A DNA stretch of 64,000 bases. It comes from Methanosarcina horonobensis HB-1 = JCM 15518. GTDB taxonomy: Archaea > Halobacteriota > Methanosarcinia > Methanosarcinales > Methanosarcinaceae. A program made the translations under genes and the position numbers. Position 1 is the first letter of the stretch; each line of letters opens with the position of its first letter. The notes under the pieces were generated by a model, which made no database searches, had not been told where the DNA came from, and saw only the letters and a program-made list of their open reading frames with translations. Shown one piece after another: positions 44,320 to 54,289 of this stretch. Where the stretch lies: contig NZ_CP009516.1 of NCBI RefSeq assembly GCF_000970285.1, positions 3,389,036-3,453,035 of the forward strand, written 5' to 3'.

Positions 44320-44997
44320 TTAAATATTCCCCTTTACCGCCGTACAGGGCACAGGCTTCCCGTACATCGCCTGAATTATCCTTTCTGGGAATTTTCCATT
44401 TATAACTATGCACTCCATTCTGTTTTTCTGAAGAAATTCAGGCAGAGCAGGGTCAATGCAGCTCTCAAAATTTTCAGATAAATCCGATGTAAAAGTTTCT
44501 CTAATCAGTTTTCCTTCCCTGAATATCCCGTCAACATCCGTGGCCTTAATAAATAAGGCTCCTGTCTGCTTAGCTACCCAGGCAGCAATCGTGTCCGATG
44601 TTACCTTCCATGAGTGGGGTAAAGGGTCTTCTGCCTTCAGCAGTCCGTAGGGAAAAAGAATTGAAACGCCGGGAGGCAATTCTTGTATTGAATCCGTTCC
44701 TGCTGCATGGCTTTTATCCTGCAGATAAAAGGCATATTGTTCCATGCCAAGTATAGCCATCCAGTGAGCGGCATCGTCTCCGAGACCAAAGCTCTCATCA
44801 GCTCTTCTTACGGCATCAGCGAAAATTCCTCCTCCAGGCACTATAAGTATGGAGAAGGATGTTTTTTCGGGATGCTTTATATCCGGAGCAGTACCCTGGC
44901 TTCCTGATCCGAATTCATTTATGAGCCTGTTCACAAGTTCCGGAGCTTCACGGATCAGGCTTCCCCCTATTTTAATGACCACTATCATAGGCTTCAT
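44320..44997 (-). CDS. mfnE: 5-(aminomethyl)-3-furanmethanol phosphate kinase MfnE (amino-acid-kinase fold)
   Basis: 225 residues. The amino-acid-kinase start IVVIKIGGSLI, the glycine-rich LIVPGGGIFADAVR, and the late kinase block IKATDVDGIF are all present. MfnE phosphorylates the furan alcohol precursor of methanofuran, the first C1 carrier of methanogenesis. The assignment rests on the fold plus its neighbours mfnF and mfnD on the same strand. Other members of the superfamily act on amino acids or UMP, so the neighbourhood decides. Confidence 0.85.
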   Translation of the reverse strand: MKPMIVVIKIGGSLIREAPELVNRLINEFGSGSQGTAPDIKHPEKTSFSILIVPGGGIFADAVRRADESFGLGDDAAHWMAILGMEQYAFYLQDKSHAAGTDSIQELPPGVSILFPYGLLKAEDPLPHSWKVTSDTIAAWVAKQTGALFIKATDVDGIFREGKLIRETFTSDLSENFESCIDPALPEFLQKNRMECIVINGKFPERIIQAMYGKPVPCTAVKGNI

Positions 44998-45079
44998 TTA
45001 TAATTCATATCCGTTGCAGTTTTTCCATAGCAACTTTCGGTTCAGTTCTTACTCCTTCGGGACACAGGTTTTTACAGCC

Positions 45080-46069
45080 TCAGTTTCTTAATGTTTCGGC
45101 TTCCAGCAAGCGGGCGGCAGCATATGCCGGAAAGACCTTTGAGATATCTTCTCCCCAGTGCCCGGCAACTGAAACATATTCATATCCAAGCCTTTCTGCG
45201 GCTTCTGCTATCAGAAATTCTCCAAGGCCCGCTGCTGCAATCTTATTAAGTCCATTCCTTTTTGCAACTTCAGAAATAGACTCAGCAAGGGTAGAAACCT
45301 GTTTTTCATTTACCTGCTCTGCAATCTCGTATATCTCCTGCTCCCTTACCTCTGAAAGGTCTGCACAGACCAGCCTTGCAATCCTGCGCATGGAATCTAT
45401 TCTGCTCCTGCCGGCGCCGTCAGCAGTTTCACAGGTGTACGTGTCTTCATTGATTTTTCCGAGTATTAAATAAGCGTCTGCTGTCGTTGCAAAGAGTTCA
45501 GAGGATGTTCTGCAAATGCCTTTTTCAAGTTTTACCTTTTCAAGAAGTGCAGCAAGGTTAGTCCTGAGAGTGCCTGCATAAACAAGTTCACTCCTTAACA
45601 GTCTTTCGAAGTCCGTAAGGCCTGCTCTATGTTCTCCTGATATAATCGGAATAATATCGCTTGTGGTACTGCCGACATCAACAAAAACACAGTCTCCGAT
45701 CTCTTTTCCTATCAATCTGGCTGAGGCTGCCCAGTTTGCGGCAGCAAGCTCTCTCAGGGAATCGGTTTCGCTCTGGAACCTTCCCTGGCTGTTAATATAT
45801 GAAACTCTTTCAGGGCCGAAAGCAGAATCAACAGTTTCTTTTATGAAGAGGATGCCCTGCTCTTTGTCTTCGAAGCAATCGGCAAGTTCTCCAGTCATTA
45901 CAACAGCAACTTTTTCAGGTTTCAGCCTTTGCGAGATTTCTTTTAAAACTTCCGGAAGCCTGGTATTCTTCCAGAGTGGCAGGTAATGAAGTTCCACAAC
46001 AGTTCCGTCCGAGGAAGCAAGTTTTGTGTTTGCCCCTCCAATGTCAATCCCTATAATTTTTGAATACAT
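45080..46069 (-). CDS. mfnF: Methanofuran biosynthesis protein MfnF (hydantoinase/ASKHA-like)
   Basis: 329 residues from the ATG at 46069 (MYSKIIGIDIGGANTKLAS), with AAAGGA five bases upstream; the frame is open 24 codons further up. It shows the ASKHA/hydantoinase-A fold: the phosphate-1-like IDIGGANTK, VAVVMTGELADCF, DVGSTTSDIIPI and AAAGLGEFLIAEAA. MfnF joins the aminomethylfuran phosphate to gamma-glutamyltyramine, building the methanofuran core. It lies between mfnE and mfnD, which make its two substrates or their precursors. Confidence 0.87.
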   Translation of the reverse strand: MYSKIIGIDIGGANTKLASSDGTVVELHYLPLWKNTRLPEVLKEISQRLKPEKVAVVMTGELADCFEDKEQGILFIKETVDSAFGPERVSYINSQGRFQSETDSLRELAAANWAASARLIGKEIGDCVFVDVGSTTSDIIPIISGEHRAGLTDFERLLRSELVYAGTLRTNLAALLEKVKLEKGICRTSSELFATTADAYLILGKINEDTYTCETADGAGRSRIDSMRRIARLVCADLSEVREQEIYEIAEQVNEKQVSTLAESISEVAKRNGLNKIAAAGLGEFLIAEAAERLGYEYVSVAGHWGEDISKVFPAYAAARLLEAETLRN

Positions 46070-46162
46070 TTTAATTCCTTTCCGTGTTTTTTCCAGGTTC
46101 CGAATATCACACATGTAATTATCCATATATTCCCCTGTCATTCTCCATGTTTTCCCGGGTCT

Positions 46163-47125
46163 TCAATTCTTCCCAAAAAGCTCTCCCAGCATATCTTTTG
46201 AGAAGTGATACTCCCCCTCGATCTGCACGGAATCAGGGAGTGTTCCGAATCTGTTCATAAGAAGAAGTTCGCCTATTTCTTCCTTCATGACCCTGCTGAC
46301 CCCGAATATTGAGGCTGTGGGTCTTGGATTTACATCCACGACATAAGGAAGATCGGAAAGCACAATATCCACACCTACATACCCGAAGCAATCAAGGCAT
46401 TTTACTGTAGAGATTGCAGCCTCATAGAGTTCGTCTTTTCTGGAAGTATGATAAGGGGTAAGGCTGCCGTTATATTTTATACCCGAAACCCCGGTTTCCT
46501 CAGGATTTTTTCCTTCCCTTCCCTCTTTTTCATTAAACTCGATGAACTGGCGGTTTACAGTAAGTGGAAGCGGCTTTTTTCCTGCAATAAGGCTTACGCT
46601 CAGATGTTCCCCTTCGATATATTCGCTTGCGATGAATTCCCCGGAATTTTCGAACTCTGTAACCAGATATGTTGCCTCTGCCCCGCACCCGAACCTTGGC
46701 TTTAGAACATACTTTTTTCCCTCTTTGGCTTCTTCAGCAATCTCAGGAGCATTAATTCCCGCTTTTTTCAGGATTTCCGTACACAGGAGTTTGTCTGCAC
46801 AGCATGCTGCAGATTCAGGAGAGCACCCCAGGTTTACGGTATTCTCTTCAAGTATCCTGTTCAGTTCAGGAAGCATTCCGTCGGGAGCAATAAGCAGTCC
46901 GGCATCACACTTTTTTGCTTCCCGTTCAATTACCTGCCTGAAGTTCTCAGCCGTTGATCTCAATGCCGTACCTGCACCTATTTCCACTCCCGCAGCAGGA
47001 TAATACACCTCATGTCCTACACGGACAAAGCTTTCGGCAAGCGTTTTCAACATAGCTGCCCCTTCAGGGATAAGGGACTTTTCAATATCCGTACCTACAG
47101 CGAATTCTGCAATCAGGATTTTCAT
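46163..47125 (-). CDS. mfnD: Tyramine-L-glutamate ligase MfnD (ATP-grasp)
   Basis: 320 residues with the ATP-grasp fold: YVLKPRFGCGAEATYLV (ATP loop), FIASEYIEGEHLSVSLI, and the metal-binding end GVDIVLSDLPYVVDVNPRPTAS. It joins the gamma-carboxyl of glutamate to tyramine in methanofuran synthesis. It is the first gene of the mfnD-mfnF-mfnE series on the minus strand (gaps 93 and 82 bases). The ATG lacks a clear ribosome-binding site, as for a first gene on a short-leader transcript. Confidence 0.87.
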   Translation of the reverse strand: MKILIAEFAVGTDIEKSLIPEGAAMLKTLAESFVRVGHEVYYPAAGVEIGAGTALRSTAENFRQVIEREAKKCDAGLLIAPDGMLPELNRILEENTVNLGCSPESAACCADKLLCTEILKKAGINAPEIAEEAKEGKKYVLKPRFGCGAEATYLVTEFENSGEFIASEYIEGEHLSVSLIAGKKPLPLTVNRQFIEFNEKEGREGKNPEETGVSGIKYNGSLTPYHTSRKDELYEAAISTVKCLDCFGYVGVDIVLSDLPYVVDVNPRPTASIFGVSRVMKEEIGELLLMNRFGTLPDSVQIEGEYHFSKDMLGELFGKN

Positions 47126-47645
47126 CGGAAAAGAAAAACCCGGTCATTTTATATTATTTTTTGTCTCGCCCGAGTCCCGTCTCGGGAGGACGGTGTCCTT
47201 TTCGCTCGCTCCGCTTCGCTCAAGAGGACTAATTTATAAGTTATAGAGTAAACTGGGGCTCAAGAGGACTAAACTATGGATTAATATTAATTTGCTGAGC
47301 GCAGAAGAATTACATACACACACTCCTAACCACCCAATATCATTCACCATACTGAATCATCCCTGTCCCGCTCGACGAATGAAAGAGATCTTTTTTCCTC
47401 TCTTTTTGGAGGGCCTCCAGACGGGCGCGATGAGCATTTATAAGATATGAAATTAAGTCCTCAAACGTCATTATGAAATTTTTAGAGTTATGCAGGAAGA
47501 GACAGGGTAATAGAAAGTCAGGTAAATCAATATATGAATGAATATGAAGGAAAAAGGGAAGCTAAGTAATCGAGTAGGAGATTTAAGTAAAGGTTTATAT
47601 AATTTATATAGTTTATAGCTTAAAAAATAAACATTACAATAATTA
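47126..47645. other. Intergenic region with repeats and a G+C-rich hairpin
   Basis: About 520 bases. CCCGAG/CTCGGG (about 47170-47187) forms a hairpin. GTCCTTTT pairs imperfectly with AAGAGGAC (about 47195-47230) around a CGCTCGCTCCGCTTCGCTC core. GCTCAAGAGGACTAA occurs at 47218-47232 and again at 47258-47272. These look like dispersed intergenic repeat DNA. No gene was seen. Confidence 0.5.
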
Positions 47646-48092
47646 ATGGTGGCTGGTAAAATAAACAGCAGAAATCCGAATTCCCAGTCTTTGTTTGAAA
47701 ATCCTTTTGTCAAAACCCTTTCTATTGCGGTTCTTCTGGGCATATTCCTGGTTGATATGGGGCTAGGGTTATTTGATATATTCTCTACGAAATCGAGTCC
47801 TCTGCCTTCGGCGTTTGTACTCATGATCTTTGCCGTGATGTTTATCGGCGGAATGGTCTTTTATGAGAAACAGGGGCTTAACACTGTAAGCTCCCTTATA
47901 GGAGGAACGTTTGCAGGTTTCGGGCTTTCCTTCGTGTTTGTCACTCTCGTGGGAGGCGTTCAGTTTGCTTTAGGCGGAGGAATTTCTGCTATTGGGTGGG
48001 AACAGGTAATTTCGGCAGTTGCTGCTTGCATGATTGCAGGAATCATAATGCTGAAAGTACTATCTTATAAACTTGAGAACCACTTTTACTGA
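47646..48092 (+). CDS. Four-span integral membrane protein of unknown function
   Basis: 148 residues with a polar N-terminus of about 22 residues and four hydrophobic helices (about 24-42, 57-75, 83-108 and 118-140). Glycine-rich turns (GGTFAGFGLSF, GGVQFALGGGISAIG) lie between helices. There are no charged catalytic residues in the membrane. It precedes grpE by 127 bases on the same strand but has its own AT-rich upstream region. No family was recognised. Confidence 0.7.
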   Translation: MVAGKINSRNPNSQSLFENPFVKTLSIAVLLGIFLVDMGLGLFDIFSTKSSPLPSAFVLMIFAVMFIGGMVFYEKQGLNTVSSLIGGTFAGFGLSFVFVTLVGGVQFALGGGISAIGWEQVISAVAACMIAGIIMLKVLSYKLENHFY

Positions 48093-48219
48093 CTTTCCTT
48101 TTTTTCTTCTTTCTAAAAAGGATCTACTATTAATCCAATAGAAAAGTATTTATAGAATTACAAACAATCACAGATCAGGACGAGCGAAACCGTTAGAATA
48201 ATTTCATGGGGATTGATAA

Positions 48220-48849
48220 ATGAAAAAGTCCAGTAAAAAGGAAAATATGAATTCCAAAGAAGAAAACCAGACAGAGGCTGAAAGTTCCGAAGCCCGGAAT
48301 TCTGAGTCTTCGGCTGGAAAAGCCGGTGAAACAACAGTAAGTCCTGAAAACGAACCTGTAAGTTCCGAGGCTGAAAAAAGCCCTGAGGCTGCTTGCAGGG
48401 AGGAAAACGAACTTCTAAAGGACCAGCTTTTCCGGCTTGCAGCGGATTTTGATAACTTCAGAAAACGGACCGCCCGTCAGATGGAAGAAAACCGGAAAGC
48501 TACGCTTGAACAGGTACTTCTTGACTTTGTTGAAGTGACCGATAATTTCGACCGCGCTCTGAAATCTGCAAGGACTGCAGAGGATATGGGCTCAATAGTA
48601 AGCGGAATAGAGCAGCTTTCAAAGCAGTTCTTCTCTATCCTGGAAAAGTACGGGCTTGAAAGGATAAAATGCGAAAAGGCAGGCGAGTTCGATCCTCACA
48701 GGCATGAAGCTATCCAGCATATAGAAACCTCCGAAGTTCCGGATAACACCATCGTTGATGTTTACAAACATGGATATGCTTTGAACGAGAAGGTTGTCAG
48801 ACCCGCTCTGGTTTCAGTAGCAAGAAGCCCAGAAGAGGCAGAGAAATAA
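48220..48849 (+). CDS. grpE: Nucleotide-exchange factor GrpE
   Basis: 209 residues. The first 60 are acidic and disordered. A long coiled coil follows (REENELLKDQLFRLAADFDNFRKR), then the beta-wing domain with GEFDPHRHEAIQHIET and VDVYKHGYALNEKVVRPALV. It releases ADP from DnaK. GGGGA precedes the ATG. It is the first of the grpE-dnaK-dnaJ set, a bacterial-type Hsp70 system also present in other Methanosarcina. Confidence 0.95.
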   Translation: MKKSSKKENMNSKEENQTEAESSEARNSESSAGKAGETTVSPENEPVSSEAEKSPEAACREENELLKDQLFRLAADFDNFRKRTARQMEENRKATLEQVLLDFVEVTDNFDRALKSARTAEDMGSIVSGIEQLSKQFFSILEKYGLERIKCEKAGEFDPHRHEAIQHIETSEVPDNTIVDVYKHGYALNEKVVRPALVSVARSPEEAEK

Positions 48850-49241
48850 ATTTCAGTTACTTAAAAATAAATTTACGTCTAAACCAGGTTTACGTTTAGT
48901 CCCGGACCTGGATTAAAAATTCAAGATTACATTCAGTTCTTAAACGCAAAGTAAAGCTCTGTAACCCTGTAAGTAACAGAAGAACTTTATTAAATAACTT
49001 GAATTAGTAATTTAATAAAAGATAATCTGCTAACCTCTCAGGCTAAATAAATTAACCAAACTGAATAATTTACTGAGTCCGGATAATTTAACCAATTAAT
49101 AGAACTAATTGGTCAGATTAAGTAAATTTATTAATTATCTTTACTGAGCAATTTAACCGGAAACATAACTGTCTAATCTAACTTACAACTATTAGATAAT
49201 CTAAGTATAATTTAATTGATAATTAACTATGAGGATATAAT
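48850..49241. other. AT-rich dnaK upstream region with an inverted repeat
   Basis: About 390 bases, very AT-rich, with many variants of TTAATT/AATTAA. ACCAATTA (49091-49098) and TAATTGGT (49106-49113) form an 8-bp palindrome with a 7-base spacer that could be an operator. The long gap suggests dnaK has its own promoter apart from grpE. The bacterial CIRCE element was not seen. Confidence 0.5.
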
Positions 49242-51098
49242 ATGGCAAAGATACTGGGTATTGACCTTGGTACTACCAACTCATGTGTGGCAGTGATGGA
49301 AGGCGGGGAAGCTGTTGTGATTCCGAATGCCGAAGGCAGCAGGACAACTCCTTCAGTTGTCGGGTTCTCCAAGAAAGGTGAGAAACTCGTGGGACAGGTC
49401 GCAAAGCGGCAGGCAATTTCAAACCCGGAGAACACCGTTTATTCAATAAAAAGGCACATGGGGGAAGCCAACTACAAAGTTACGCTTAACGGGAAAGCAT
49501 ACACCCCGCAGGAAATTTCTGCGATGATCCTCCAGAAGCTCAAAACAGATGCGGAAGCTTATCTCGGAGAAACACTCAAACAGGCTGTCATTACAGTTCC
49601 TGCTTATTTCAACGATGCACAGAGGCAGGCTACAAAAGATGCAGGCTCAATTGCAGGGCTTGAAGTCCTGAGAATCATAAACGAACCCACAGCCGCATCC
49701 CTTGCTTACGGGCTTGACAAAGGAGATGTAGACCAGAAGATCCTTGTCTACGATCTTGGAGGCGGAACCTTTGACGTATCCATTCTGGAACTCGGAGGCG
49801 GAGTCTTTGAAGTGAAGTCCACAAGCGGAGATACCCACCTCGGAGGCGACGACTTCGACCAGCGGATTATGGATTACCTTCTTGCAGAATTTAAGAAAAC
49901 CGAAGGAATCGATCTCTCCAAAGATAAAGCTGTACTCCAGCGCCTGAAAGATGCTGCCGAAAAAGCCAAAATCGAGCTTTCGGGAGTTGCAAGCACAAAC
50001 ATCAACCTCCCCTTCCTGACAGTCGGTCCTGATGGGGAACCAAAGCACATGGATGTCGACCTGACAAGAGCCCAGTTCCAGAAGATGACTGAAGACCTCC
50101 TGGAAAAGACCCTTGTATCCATGCGCCGTGCACTCAGCGATGCAAAGCTTACACCAAATGATCTTGACAAAGTAATCCTTGTCGGAGGCGCAACAAGGAT
50201 GCCTGCCGTTGTCGAACTTGTGGAAAACTTCACAGGCAAGAAACCCTACAAGAACATTAACCCTGATGAAGCAGTTGCAATCGGTGCAGCTATTCAGGCA
50301 GGAGTCCTTGGCGGAGAGGTAAAAGACGTCCTTCTGCTAGATGTTACTCCCCTTACCCTTGGTATTGAGACCCTCGGAGGCATTGCAACCCCGCTCATTC
50401 AGAGGAACACAACCATTCCGACCAAAAAGAGCCAGATCTTCTCAACTGCTGCTGACAACCAGCCCTCAGTCGAGATCCACGTCCTGCAGGGAGAGCGCGG
50501 AATCGCTTCCGAAAACAAGACCCTTGGAAGGTTTACTCTTGACGGCATACCCCCGGCTCCGAGAGGCATCCCGCAGATCGAGGTCGCATTTGACATTGAC
50601 GCAAACGGGATTCTGCACGTGAATGCAAAGGACCTGGGTACAGGCAAGGAGCAGTCTATTTCCATTAAGAAACCCGGCGGGCTTTCTGACGCCGAAATCG
50701 AGCGCATGGTCAAGGATGCGGAACTCCATGCCGAAGAAGACAGGAAGCGCAAAGAGGAAGTCGAGACCAGGAATAATGCCGAAGCTCTTATCAATGCCGC
50801 AGAAAAGACTATTAAGGAAGCAGGAGACGTAGCCACCGAAGACCAGAAGTCAAAAGTCAATGCTGCAATTGAAGACCTGAAGAAGGCCCTTGAAGGCAAG
50901 GACGCAGAAGACATTAAGGCAAAGACCGAAGCCCTTCAGGAAGCCGTGTACCCGATCTCAACAGCCATGTACCAGAAAGCCCAGCAGGCTGCTCAACAGG
51001 CTGCTGCAGGCGGTGAAGGCGGCACTGATGCAAGAGGTCCTGATGAGAATGTTGTTGACGCCGATTATGAAGTAGTTGACGACGAAAAGCGTAAGTAA
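49242..51098 (+). CDS. dnaK: Chaperone DnaK (Hsp70)
   Basis: 618 residues. The ATPase domain starts [13 protein letters not shown] and contains [31 protein letters not shown] and [10 protein letters not shown]. The linker region [15 protein letters not shown] leads into the substrate-binding domain. A helical lid follows, and the tail is disordered (AAGGEGG) and ends acidic. A GAGG site precedes the ATG. The length and the lack of an insertion gap in the ATPase domain should be checked against bacterial relatives, since the archaeal copy is held to be acquired from bacteria. Confidence 0.97.
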   Translation: MAKILGIDLGTTNSCVAVMEGGEAVVIPNAEGSRTTPSVVGFSKKGEKLVGQVAKRQAISNPENTVYSIKRHMGEANYKVTLNGKAYTPQEISAMILQKLKTDAEAYLGETLKQAVITVPAYFNDAQRQATKDAGSIAGLEVLRIINEPTAASLAYGLDKGDVDQKILVYDLGGGTFDVSILELGGGVFEVKSTSGDTHLGGDDFDQRIMDYLLAEFKKTEGIDLSKDKAVLQRLKDAAEKAKIELSGVASTNINLPFLTVGPDGEPKHMDVDLTRAQFQKMTEDLLEKTLVSMRRALSDAKLTPNDLDKVILVGGATRMPAVVELVENFTGKKPYKNINPDEAVAIGAAIQAGVLGGEVKDVLLLDVTPLTLGIETLGGIATPLIQRNTTIPTKKSQIFSTAADNQPSVEIHVLQGERGIASENKTLGRFTLDGIPPAPRGIPQIEVAFDIDANGILHVNAKDLGTGKEQSISIKKPGGLSDAEIERMVKDAELHAEEDRKRKEEVETRNNAEALINAAEKTIKEAGDVATEDQKSKVNAAIEDLKKALEGKDAEDIKAKTEALQEAVYPISTAMYQKAQQAAQQAAAGGEGGTDARGPDENVVDADYEVVDDEKRK

Positions 51099-51206
51099 GT
51101 AAAGAAGAATTAGATAGAGAAATATGCCTGGGAATTCTCAGGCCTGACCGGAAACCTGTGAACAGGTTCCGTCTCCTTTATTTTTTTAAAACAACAGGGA
51201 ATCCTG

Positions 51207-52376
51207 ATGGCTACCACACGTGACTATTACGAAATTCTCGGATTATCCAAAGATGCTTCAGTCGAGGATATAAAAAAGACATACCGGAAGCTTGCCCTGC
51301 AGTACCATCCTGACAGGAATAAGGAGCCTGGGGCTGAAGAAAAATTCAAAGAAATATCCGAGGCTTACGCCGTTCTTTCAGATACAGAGAAAAGGGCTCA
51401 GTACGACCGCTTCGGACATGCGGGAATCGATAATCAATACAGTGCAGAAGACATTTTCCGGGGCGCGGACTTTGGCGGGTTCGGAGACATTTTTGAAATG
51501 TTTTTCGGAGGCGGCAGAAGAGGAGGTCCCATGGCTCCCAGGAGAGGGTCGGACCTCCAGTATGACCTTTATGTAACCTTCGAAGAAGCTGCTTTCGGAG
51601 TCCGTAAGGATATCGATATTCCAAGGACAGAAAGATGTTCTGCCTGTGCGGGCACTGGAGCAAAAGAAGGTACAAGCCCGAAACGCTGTCCTACCTGTGG
51701 CGGCACAGGACAGATTCGTACTACCCGCTCAACTCTGGGAATGCAGTTCGTGAGCACCACAGCCTGCAGTACCTGTCATGGCAGAGGCCAGATAATTGAG
51801 ACCCCGTGTCCGGTCTGCAGCGGAGCAGGCAGAGTCAGGAGCAGGAGAACGATATCAATCAACGTACCTGCAGGAGCAGACTCTGGTATGACCCTCAGGC
51901 TCAGCGGAGAAGGAGATGCAGGAGAACCGGGAGCACCTTCCGGAGACCTTTACATTATTATCCATGTAATGGAACATAAATATTTCAAGCGGGTCGATTA
52001 CGATGTGATCTCCGAACTGTCAATATCCTTCACCCAGGCTGCACTCGGAGCGGATGTTATGGTTGATACCCTCTATGGCCAGGTCAAAATGAACATCCCT
52101 TCAGGGACTCAGACCCATTCCGTATTCAGGCTCAAAGATAAAGGTATACAGCGCCTGCACGGGCACGGCAAAGGGGACCAGCTCGTAAGGGTAATAGTCA
52201 AGACCCCTACTAAGCTTACCCAGGAACAGAAAGAACTCCTTCGCCAGTTCGAATACCTGAGCAACGGAAAAAAATCCGAAGCAGAGGAAAGGGGCAAAGC
52301 TGAAAAGCAAAAAAGCGAGAAATCCAAGAAAAGCAAGGGACTTTTCGAAAAGGTAAAAGATGCCTTTGAGAGTTGA
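51207..52376 (+). CDS. dnaJ: Co-chaperone DnaJ (Hsp40, class A)
   Basis: 389 residues. The J-domain has HPD at 34-36, followed by a Gly/Phe region (GADFGGFGDIFEMFFGGGRR). Four zinc-binding CxxCxGxG repeats (CSACAGTG, CPTCGGTG, CSTCHGRG, CPVCSGAG) follow, then the C-terminal beta domains. The tail of about 35 residues is Lys/Glu-rich. It stimulates DnaK ATP hydrolysis and delivers substrates. It lies 108 bases after dnaK with an AGGGA site, so it is probably co-transcribed. Confidence 0.97.
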   Translation: MATTRDYYEILGLSKDASVEDIKKTYRKLALQYHPDRNKEPGAEEKFKEISEAYAVLSDTEKRAQYDRFGHAGIDNQYSAEDIFRGADFGGFGDIFEMFFGGGRRGGPMAPRRGSDLQYDLYVTFEEAAFGVRKDIDIPRTERCSACAGTGAKEGTSPKRCPTCGGTGQIRTTRSTLGMQFVSTTACSTCHGRGQIIETPCPVCSGAGRVRSRRTISINVPAGADSGMTLRLSGEGDAGEPGAPSGDLYIIIHVMEHKYFKRVDYDVISELSISFTQAALGADVMVDTLYGQVKMNIPSGTQTHSVFRLKDKGIQRLHGHGKGDQLVRVIVKTPTKLTQEQKELLRQFEYLSNGKKSEAEERGKAEKQKSEKSKKSKGLFEKVKDAFES

Positions 52377-52917
52377 AAATAATATCTCTGGCTCATATTT
52401 ACCCATTAATCTGGTATTTCTCAGATTTCTACTTCTTTTTCTTTTTTAACCTTTTTTGATTATAATTCTTCTTAAAGGATTGTTTTTTATTTAGATTCTT
52501 TCCTGGACCGGGAGCTTGAAAAACATTTATATACACCTGTTTAATTCTATGTCTAGGAACCATAGTTATTTCGTAAAAGCATAGATTTAAGAAATTCTGG
52601 TTTGCAAAAAGTTTAATTTCCAGAGATGGTCAACACGCTGAGAAACTTTGCTTCAATTTATCGTGCTTCAATTTATCATATATCAGGCATCACTTTAAAC
52701 TTTAGTGCTATGTCCGATATCTTCTTTATGTTTGTTTTAGCGTTATTTACTTTAAACATACTTACTTTGACTTTAATTGTTTTCACACCGGTTATTCTGG
52801 TTCTGGTTCTTTTTACTTCAATTGGTTTTATACTTACCATTCCTATAATCATGATTTCTTGTTCAATTATTTCCTCAGTGGTAGATTCATTAAAAACAGT
52901 TTTTTTGAAGGTGTTCT
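52377..52917. other. Intergenic region before trkA1
   Basis: About 540 bases. T-rich runs after dnaJ (52425-52500) may terminate its transcript. A TATA-like TTTATATACACC lies at about 52526. The later part is an open T-rich frame (from 52626) that encodes only low-complexity hydrophobic residues and overlaps trkA1; I treat it as noncoding. Confidence 0.4.
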
Positions 52918-54264
52918 ATGAAGGCTGTAATTATTGGTGCAGGGGAAGTAGGCTATCATATTGCAAAAGCACTCTCTCCTAAAAACGATGTGGTAATTAT
53001 AGAGAAAGATGAGGAAGCATCAAAAAGGGCAGACGAACTTGACGTGCTCGTAATTGAAGGAAACGGCGCAAATGCGGAAATCCTTTCAAAAGTCCTGCAG
53101 AATGCTGACCTTCTTGTAGCTGTCACAGGCGTTGATGAGGTTAATATTGTTGCCTGCATGACTGCAAAGCTGATTACAAAGAACAAAAACGGCTGGAAGG
53201 ATACAAAAACCATAGCAAGGGTCAGTAATCCCGATTACATAGATTCCCCGGTTACATCAAGGGCTCAGGTCGGTGTTGATCTTATGATCTGTCCTGAACT
53301 TGCACTGGCCTCGGAAGTTGCTGATATACTCTCAAGCCCCTCAGCAATAGATGCGGAAATGTTTGCCGAAGGAAAAGTAAGAATGACTGAGTTTGCAATA
53401 AGTCCCGAAAGCAAACTCGTAGGAAAGCATATGCAGGACCTCAGGCTTGCTGACTGCTGCATTGTCAGTGCGGTTTTCAGAGAAGATGAGATAATAATTC
53501 CTCACGGAGACGACTTAATCAAAGCAAACGACCACATGGTAGTTGTGGGTAAGCCGGAAGCTATGGAAAATCTGGAGAACGTTTTCGGAAGCCAGGTGCC
53601 CCACAGAACAAGAATTCTTCTTATCGGCTGCGGGATCGTAGGTTTTTATCTGGCAAAGCTGATCGACAGAGAGAACAACGCTGACCTGAGAATTATTGAA
53701 CACAGAAAGGGGCGCTGCATAGAAGTGGCTGAGGCTCTGGAAAATGCACTTGTGCTCAACGGGGACGGCACTGATGTCAGCCTTCTCAGAGAAGAAAATA
53801 TTGAGGACATGGACGTTGTTGTTGCGGTTACGGACAGCGACGAAAAGAACCTCCTCTGTGCTCTGCTTGCAAAGCAGCTCGGAGCCAAAAAAGTGATTGC
53901 AAGGGCTGACCGCTCGGACTATCTGCCTCTTTTTGAAATGGTCGGGATAGACATGGCTGTAAGTCCCAGGGAAGCGACCGTAAATGAGGTCCTCAAACTT
54001 ACCATGGGAAAAGGTATACAGACACTCACAACTATCGAAGGCGAAAAAGCCGAAATCATAGAATACACAGCTTCCGAGAGATCAAAAATTGTAGGCAAGC
54101 CTTTAAACAAAGTAAAGTTCCCGAAAGGATCTCTTATCAACATGGTCGTGCGCGGAAAAGAAACTATAATTCCAAGAGGGGACTTCGTAATTAATAACGG
54201 AGACCGTGTAGTTATTTTTTCAATGGCTTCAGCTGTTTCTGAAGTAGAAAAATATTTCAGGTAA
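52918..54264 (+). CDS. trkA: Trk potassium-uptake regulatory subunit TrkA, first copy
   Basis: 448 residues made of two RCK units, each with a Rossmann NAD-binding domain (GAGEVGYHIA near 8-17; GCGIVGFYLA near 235) and a TrkA-C domain (EFAISPESKLVGKHM; EYTASERSKIVGKPL). It sits on the cytoplasmic face of TrkH and gates it with NAD(H)/ATP. The ATG follows AAGGTG. It lies 25 bases before trkH1, and the copy at 56312 is closely similar. Confidence 0.95.
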   Translation: MKAVIIGAGEVGYHIAKALSPKNDVVIIEKDEEASKRADELDVLVIEGNGANAEILSKVLQNADLLVAVTGVDEVNIVACMTAKLITKNKNGWKDTKTIARVSNPDYIDSPVTSRAQVGVDLMICPELALASEVADILSSPSAIDAEMFAEGKVRMTEFAISPESKLVGKHMQDLRLADCCIVSAVFREDEIIIPHGDDLIKANDHMVVVGKPEAMENLENVFGSQVPHRTRILLIGCGIVGFYLAKLIDRENNADLRIIEHRKGRCIEVAEALENALVLNGDGTDVSLLREENIEDMDVVVAVTDSDEKNLLCALLAKQLGAKKVIARADRSDYLPLFEMVGIDMAVSPREATVNEVLKLTMGKGIQTLTTIEGEKAEIIEYTASERSKIVGKPLNKVKFPKGSLINMVVRGKETIIPRGDFVINNGDRVVIFSMASAVSEVEKYFR

Positions 54265-54289
54265 ATTTTACGAGATAGGAGTGATTTTT

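Noticed and set aside
52626-52982. Open frame of 118 codons before trkA1
   Set aside because: It is a T-rich, low-complexity hydrophobic reading with no ribosome-binding site, and it overlaps the well-supported trkA1 start.
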